64,000 nt of DNA. Source: Phallusia mammillata (taxonomy: Eukaryota; Chordata; Ascidiacea; Phlebobranchia; Ascidiidae). The notes beneath the pieces are model-generated. The model did no database searches. It saw nothing but the letters and a program-made list of their open reading frames with translations, and was not told the origin of the DNA. The stretch is from contig QLIY01000051.1 in NCBI GenBank assembly GCA_003260075.1, positions 62,001 through 126,000 of the forward strand, in the 5' to 3' direction. A program made the position numbers and the translations under genes. How positions within the stretch are numbered: position 1 is the stretch's first letter; each line of letters opens with the position of its first letter. Positions 58,701-64,000 of this stretch are shown here, one piece after another.

Positions 58701-61700
58701 ATGTCAACATATATATCGCCACTTTTATTTCATGTCTGTAAACCCGCTAAAAAAATTTTGATTGTTACATCTGCGACAAAGGTGTATGCATATGCCATGG
58801 CATCGCAGCATCAATCATAATGGATGGACAAGTTTAGAGAGCACTGGTTTAGCGGATCTTGGATTAGCTAAAGAAACAATAACTGCTAAGCGTTGCATTA
58901 CACTTCTTTGGATATCCATCTCTATCACGTATGTAAATTGAAACTATTTCCAACAACGCTTCCTTGGCCAACAGATGGGAACAAACCAGTGCTCGAAATA
59001 CCTCTTTCTCCTAATGCAAATTTTAAGGGAATTTTTACATTATACCACGAAGCCGCTTATATGGCGGTAGACCTATATCACCACTTAAAAATGTCCAAAA
59101 ATCGCCAACGGCCGTTTCGCGCGCTGCTCAAAACAAGGCTGTGGTGACGATTAAAACGTTTTCTCTTTACATTTTCCTTTGCACGTAAGTGATCAAGTGA
59201 CAGCGTTCCAAATTTGGACTGTATAGAAAATAATTTTAGTACTGTATTGAATATTAAAGGTACTTAATTGTGCAATCTCTTGAACGGCAAAAATTTAACT
59301 GAATCTGTTAAGGTTTTAAGCTGATATTATGCAGTAGTCCAAAAGTGATATAAGCATATAGTTCTTACTTTTGGACTGTTTTATTGTATATACACTCTTA
59401 AGCACTGCAAAAATACTGGCGTAGTATCTTAAAAGTAACTCAATAGCGAAAACACGGTTTACAATCCTTGCAAATTAAGAATAAATACCACAAAACAAGT
59501 TTCGAAAGGTTTATTTCCAGGTTAAAATTTGTTAGCTTTCTCATGAGACAAATATATTTCGTCAAAAAGGCATCGTCAGAGTCTCATTCAAATGGTGCTT
59601 TTTTATCAAATTTTTATCAAATCAACAGATTTTAACCTGGAAATAAACGTTCTCAAACTTGTAGTGAACACTGTTTAGTGTAATATTGTGCAGTGGAGAA
59701 TGATTTTAAGAAGCAGTTGTCGGATCCAAGAAACGTTACTAAGCCTAAAAAGCGAACACAGACTTCCGGCGTAGTATACAGTGAACGCTAGAGAGCGACA
59801 AAGCGCAACAATAGAGCTGTTTTAATACAAGGCGACATCATAGCAAAATACTTGGATATGAAACGTATTGTTTTCTGTGTCTATATTTTCAACAGAAAAT
59901 GTGATATTCTTTTTGGGTTTTTTTTCTGATTTAGAATAATAACTTATTTCAGATTATTTTGCCTTGGAACGATTTTGACCGAAAAACAATTATGAAACAA
60001 GCATTTTTTCCTACAGAATCTCCACAGCCGTGTTCAAAACAATTGCCATCCAAGCGTAAATCGCGTGTTATTTTGTTCCGAAAATGGCAAGTTTGTCTTC
60101 GGTTGCATTGTCTGCCAATCTGGCGTCACAATAGCAACCAGGCGGCGATTTTCAAAATGCTTTTTTGTCGCGTGACTAACTCTCTTCATGCACCACTTGT
60201 GGCGCCACAATGAGCTTTGTTACGTCACAATTATGCTCGATAAACAGGCTCTTAGCGGACCGACCACTTGCCAAAGTGAAGTGCTTTAATTGGCGCCTAT
60301 TACAACGTAACTATTTCTTCCTTCGTTGCGTGACAGGCAGGTGTATTACGTCACAATGTGGTCAAGTGTTTAGGAAGTAAGTTTTGGACTGTACTGTTTT
60401 TGAATTCAAACAAAAAAAATCTTGGTTTGAATGATATTTGACAATTGATTTAACAATATGTATTTTTTTTTGTTCTTGTTTATAGTTTAACTTGAATACG
60501 TCTTCTAATATGCCTGATACAGTAGCAGTTTTCACTTAAAAACACGAAGCTTGGGTAACAAACAAATTATTAATCGATTTGGGCACAAACGTTCTAGTTT
60601 AAAAAAGAAAAAAAATCTTTACATCTATTGACAACGGTTCAATGCACAGAGATACGAAAGTTCAACGCGTAAACACCAGTACGAGTGAAGGATCAGGTCT
60701 TACCATTCAAGGCAATGTGCGTGAGAAATCTGTTTAAAGAGGGCGATATCGGTAAATTGGAAAATCCTTGCGGAAGACAGAAAATAATGAGCGCCTTGGG
60801 CTAGCAAGGCCGCACGCGATCCACTGAGCCTTTGTTGTCGAATAAAGAAGTAGCGAAGCATCTTTGTGCCCGCACAAATCGTTTGTGGGGTCACAAGCGC
60901 TCGAGCCGTCGAGCTGAAAGGAGGTACAGAGATCAGGAGAAGTAAGAAAGATCGGCGGGAATTCGATACCCCGATCGCGGTGAAAGTTTAGCGAAGTGAT
61001 TGAAATGCAAAATAATTTATAATGGCGTTTACGAAATCGAAATTTTTTAGTTGTCGTTTTATTTAATAATGAAATTAAACATATTAAATTAATCTTAAAA
61101 TTTGGTTTCAGTGTTTCGGAACTTTCAAAATTATATGAATTGATTGCGTTTATTATGATAGTATTATTTTCTTTCTTAAGTTTATTAGTTTTTTTCAATG
61201 GTGTCAAAATCAACTAGGCAGCGATGAAATGTTTGAAAAATTTTACATAGCTTTCAAGCTATAGAATTGTGAAAAGTAAAGTTTATTTCAAAAAGGAATA
61301 GTTTAAAACTATTTGCAAATGTTGTTACCAATACCAAACAAATTTGCAATTTATAAATTAAAACAATTTCGATATGACTTGGTGGCAGAATTTAACATTT
61401 TCGCTAAACAAAATCGCCATCAAAATTTTAAAAAATACCAAAAATAACATATAGTTTATATCAACAACATGTATAACGGGTCAGTAGCCAATCTGAGGAA
61501 ATACTTGGAAGGAAAGCAAATCGAGTTAAAAGAGAGTGATAACCCGTAATTATATGACGAGGCCCAATAACTTAACCTTTCAGATGGCAGGCTGCTTCGC
61601 ACGCAATGTCGCTTCGCGTAAAAAGCTTATCTCACTTACTCATCGCTCCCTCGAGCTATGCCGTGCCATTCGTTCTCGCTTAGTCGACCGACAAAGACGA

Positions 61701-62039
61701 TTGTCTTGAGGTGTTTTGGGATTTTTTGTTGACGTCGTTGGTGCTTAGTTCGCATTTGAGATTGAATTGACGGTGGTTTATTATTCAAGGAGGCTGAAGA
61801 ATAGGAGAACTTAGTGCCGCGTGTATAAAAATATATTCAAACAATATAAAAACACTCGAGTTTAATTTTCAGGTTTTATCAAACATGGTTTGGGTATAAA
61901 GCATTAGTAAAAAAATTAGCATGTAAAGCTGATGAAGGTTGAGATTATAATGAAGAGATTCATTTGATCGTAGTATTGTGTACGAGTACTTGGTTCTAAA
62001 TTTGCAAATTTTCATTTTTTAGTGAGACGGTCTTTCGTA

Positions 62040-62253
62040 AGAGTTACACAAGAAAATCACGTGACCGCATGTACACTAGTGAATTGTGACGTCACTGTGC
62101 GTATACTGTTACATCATCACTCGCCATTACATCATCGACGATCATCCTAACTGTTTTTCATCCAACGACGAATCTTCCTACGTCACAGAAATCCATTTGT
62201 GACGCAATAAGCGAAGAGCGATTATTACCGTTACTACGTCATCAGTCAAACCA
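62040..62253 (+). promoter_or_regulatory. SoxB2 proximal promoter/5' UTR with clustered CRE-like sites
   Basis: TGACGTCA at 62087-62094, CACGTGAC near 62059, and several CGTCA half sites (near 62150-62245) precede the first ATG. A further TGACGTCA lies inside exon 1 (62274-62281). Clustering is seen directly; binding is inferred. Confidence 0.4.
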
Positions 62254-62460
62254 ATGACCATCATGGAGAGTCCTGACGTCACCAGGGAGCAAGAGACCCC
62301 CAGCCCGACACCCTCAAACGAGGATAGCATTATGACGAAACAAAGTATCGACGCGGGTCACGTGAAAAGACCAATGAACGCCTTTATGGTGTGGTCACGT
62401 GGTCAAAGAAGAAAAATGGCTCAAGAAAATCCAAAGATGCACAACTCAGAGATCTCCAAG
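62254..62460 (+). CDS. SoxB2: SoxB2 exon 1
   Basis: 69 codons: acidic/Ser-Pro N-terminus and the first half of the HMG box to EISK; donor gtaaaa, phase 0. Confidence 0.92.
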
Positions 62461-63849
62461 GTAAAATTAGTGAATAGTGCAAAAAATGGCAGTTTATTGC
62501 ATTTCTACGAAACTTAGTACATGTCGCTAATCGTGTTGGCAAAGGTTTGTATAAAACGCATATGCATAGCTTGCGCAGTCGACTAAACAAACACATATTT
62601 ACAGAGACTCGGAGCATCGTGGAAGCTTCTGACCGAGTACGAGAAACGGCCATTCATCGACGAAGCCAAACGTCTACGGGCTTTGCACATGAAAGAGCAC
62701 CCCGACTACAAATACCGACCCAGGAGAAAGCCAAAGTCCCTGATCAAACCCAAGGACCGATTTGCCTTTCCCATGTTTCCTTCATCTGGGCTTCCATCAC
62801 CCACCCACGACCCCTCGGTTGTCATGGCAGCGCAACAGGCAGCCGGTAAGACATTGCGACGTAACTGTTAGACATTGTGACGTCATAAAAAGTGATATAT
62901 TTGATCAAAAGTCGCAAAATCAGAGTTAAAAGTTTGTTCCAACTAGTTTCGATTGGAAAATTTGTCCCCACACGGACGTTATGACGTAATTGACGCTTTG
63001 TCACGTGTGAATTGCCGAACAATGCGACTGTTTTGAATTTTACGGCCGACGCGAAACAAATAACCGAACAGAAGGATAATAGATAAGTGTTGATCGCACG
63101 AATTTAGATAGGTGTTGCGACAAACGACTAATAACTACTCTATTGTTTCGTCACAGCCGCGCAATTGTCCATCGATTCCATTGTTGCCGACAAAGCCCGA
63201 GCAGCCGCTGCAGCCGCATTCTACTCGACGTCTCAATCCCGAACGACGACTTCGTTTCCGAGTCTGAACCAACTTTCTATGACGTCACAAGCGGACGCGG
63301 CCAACCTGAACTTGGTGGCTGCAATCACCCAGAGTAGACTCGCAGCAGCCGTTGCACGTGACCTCACGTCATCAGGATACCCAACATCCTCGTCTATTTA
63401 CGGATCGCCAACCCACGGCTCAGGTGTGTAACTGCGTCATTGTTTCGTCATTTGTGACAAAATATGGTTTTAGTGACAAGTTTAACAACTGCTAGGCGCA
63501 ACTCGTCAATTCAACATCGTCTAACACCAGTTTTTTTGCATTTTTTATACTGATAAAGAGCACACCACAATAACTTTGTGATTTTTACATTACAGCCCCT
63601 TCAAGCGGCAGCCCTTTCCTCTCAGCACCATCCTCTCCGACTGCAGCAGCCATGGCAGCAGCAGTAATGAACCCATTTGTACTCCCCCCATCCCGTTCTG
63701 GGTCCTGGTCCCCGGCCATCACCCACAGCCCCACTCTGACCAGCCCCTTCGCGTACATCTTCGTACCCGGGGCAACGTCGCCCATAGCAACGAGTCCCAT
63801 CAAATCCGGTCTCGACTACTTTTCGCCACTGCCTCTGCCCGCGATGTGA
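62254..63849 (+). CDS. SoxB2: SoxB2-type HMG-box transcription factor (Sox14/21-like), 4 exons
   Basis: Exons 62254-62460, 62605-62845, 63157-63423 and 63596-63849 give 322 residues. The HMG box (about residues 36-113) carries [48 protein letters not shown] and [13 protein letters not shown], diagnostic of group B Sox proteins. The extension [13 protein letters not shown] right after the box points to group B2 (vertebrate SOX14/SOX21, KTLLKK-KFAFP) rather than B1. The rest is Ala/Ser/Pro-rich. SoxB2 proteins act mainly as repressors in neural and ectodermal development. The first ATG is 62254; a second in-frame ATG is at 62263. An intron cuts the box after EISK, whereas vertebrate SoxB genes are intronless, to my knowledge. 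Many TGACGTCA and CACGTG sites lie upstream. Confidence 0.93.
62605..62845 (+). CDS. SoxB2: SoxB2 exon 2
   Basis: Acceptor atttacag, RLGASWKLL to AAQQAA plus G, donor gtaaga, phase 1. Contains the second half of the HMG box and the B2-specific extension. Confidence 0.93.
63157..63423 (+). CDS. SoxB2: SoxB2 exon 3
   Basis: Acceptor cgtcacag; CC completes Ala, [17 protein letters not shown] onward, an Ala-rich helix and Ser/Thr-rich region; donor gtgtgt, phase 1. Confidence 0.87.
63596..63849 (+). CDS. SoxB2: SoxB2 exon 4
   Basis: Acceptor cattacag; CC completes Ala, [13 protein letters not shown] to [10 protein letters not shown], stop TGA at 63847-63849. Confidence 0.87.
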
Positions 63850-64000
63850 GGCGCATGCACAGAAGCGACATCATCTAATCCAAAGACGACGTCACAGTAT
63901 GGAGTGGTTACTGTGACGTAAAAAGGCAAGAAGGTGGAATGGGGAACTCCCCCCTAAAAACGATTTTGATTTATAGATTATTGCAGAGTTTATATCATTT

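Larger units (their letters stand above)
54710..62039. other. Intergenic region upstream of SoxB2
   Basis: 7.3 kb without a supported protein gene. Holds the truncated tRNA-Asp, poly-G copies, TTACGTCACAAT repeated near 60219 and 60347, and a GC-rich island at about 60745-60985. Confidence 0.5.

Noticed and set aside
60734-61213. Minus-strand 159-codon frame upstream of SoxB2
   Set aside because: Half of it is AT-rich low-complexity sequence with no recognisable domain; only the GC-rich island is of interest.
1-64000. CRISPR arrays, operons, ribosome binding sites, phage or bacterial elements
   Set aside because: Nothing of this kind is seen; spliced genes show a eukaryotic nuclear origin.

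Overview
The window looks like a nuclear segment from an ascidian tunicate of the Ciona type. It is AT-rich, with small exons, GT-AG introns, TATA-rich intergenic DNA and several short hAT-like elements. The species call is an inference from gene content and style (a SoxB2 gene, COG5, a GPR22-like receptor, compact introns); no database was searched.

Layout. From 1 to 22813 lies the 5' part of COG5 on the minus strand. Six exons can be joined phase-perfectly and the gene runs off the left edge. Its 16.8-kb intron 5 holds a complete three-exon class A GPCR on the plus strand (10299-17676), recognisable as GPR22-like. To my knowledge human GPR22 also sits inside COG5 on the opposite strand, so this looks like a nested arrangement kept between tunicates and vertebrates. 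Head-to-head with COG5, about 340 bp away, starts a very large plus-strand gene (23150-41012). It encodes roughly 3,500 residues, I do not recognise it, it is full of Tyr-Asp-x-Pro-like motifs, and it ends in a short hydrophobic segment plus a Gly-x-Pro-Pro-Thr terminus reminiscent of KASH tails. Next come a small basic single-exon candidate (44074-44520), a seven-exon Thr-rich single-pass membrane protein with two tandem copies of a domain I do not know (48327-54709), and at the right end a complete four-exon SoxB2-type HMG-box gene (62254-63849).

Assembly quality matters here. More than 30 runs of 8-91 G occur, always as G on the given strand and never as C. Most sit exactly between two near-identical tandem copies of 60-600 bp (for COG5, 1.75 kb) that differ by a few percent. 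I read these as unmerged overlaps or haplotypes joined by artificial poly-G, not as biology. They break or duplicate exons in COG5, the large gene, the Thr-rich membrane gene and a tRNA-Asp.

The genes do not form a pathway. COG5 is a Golgi tethering subunit, the GPCR is probably an orphan receptor, the large protein looks like a membrane-anchored docking scaffold, and SoxB2 is a transcription factor. Exon coordinates were derived by hand from splice consensus, phase continuity and protein similarity recalled from memory. The 3' exon chain of the large gene has one unresolved join.
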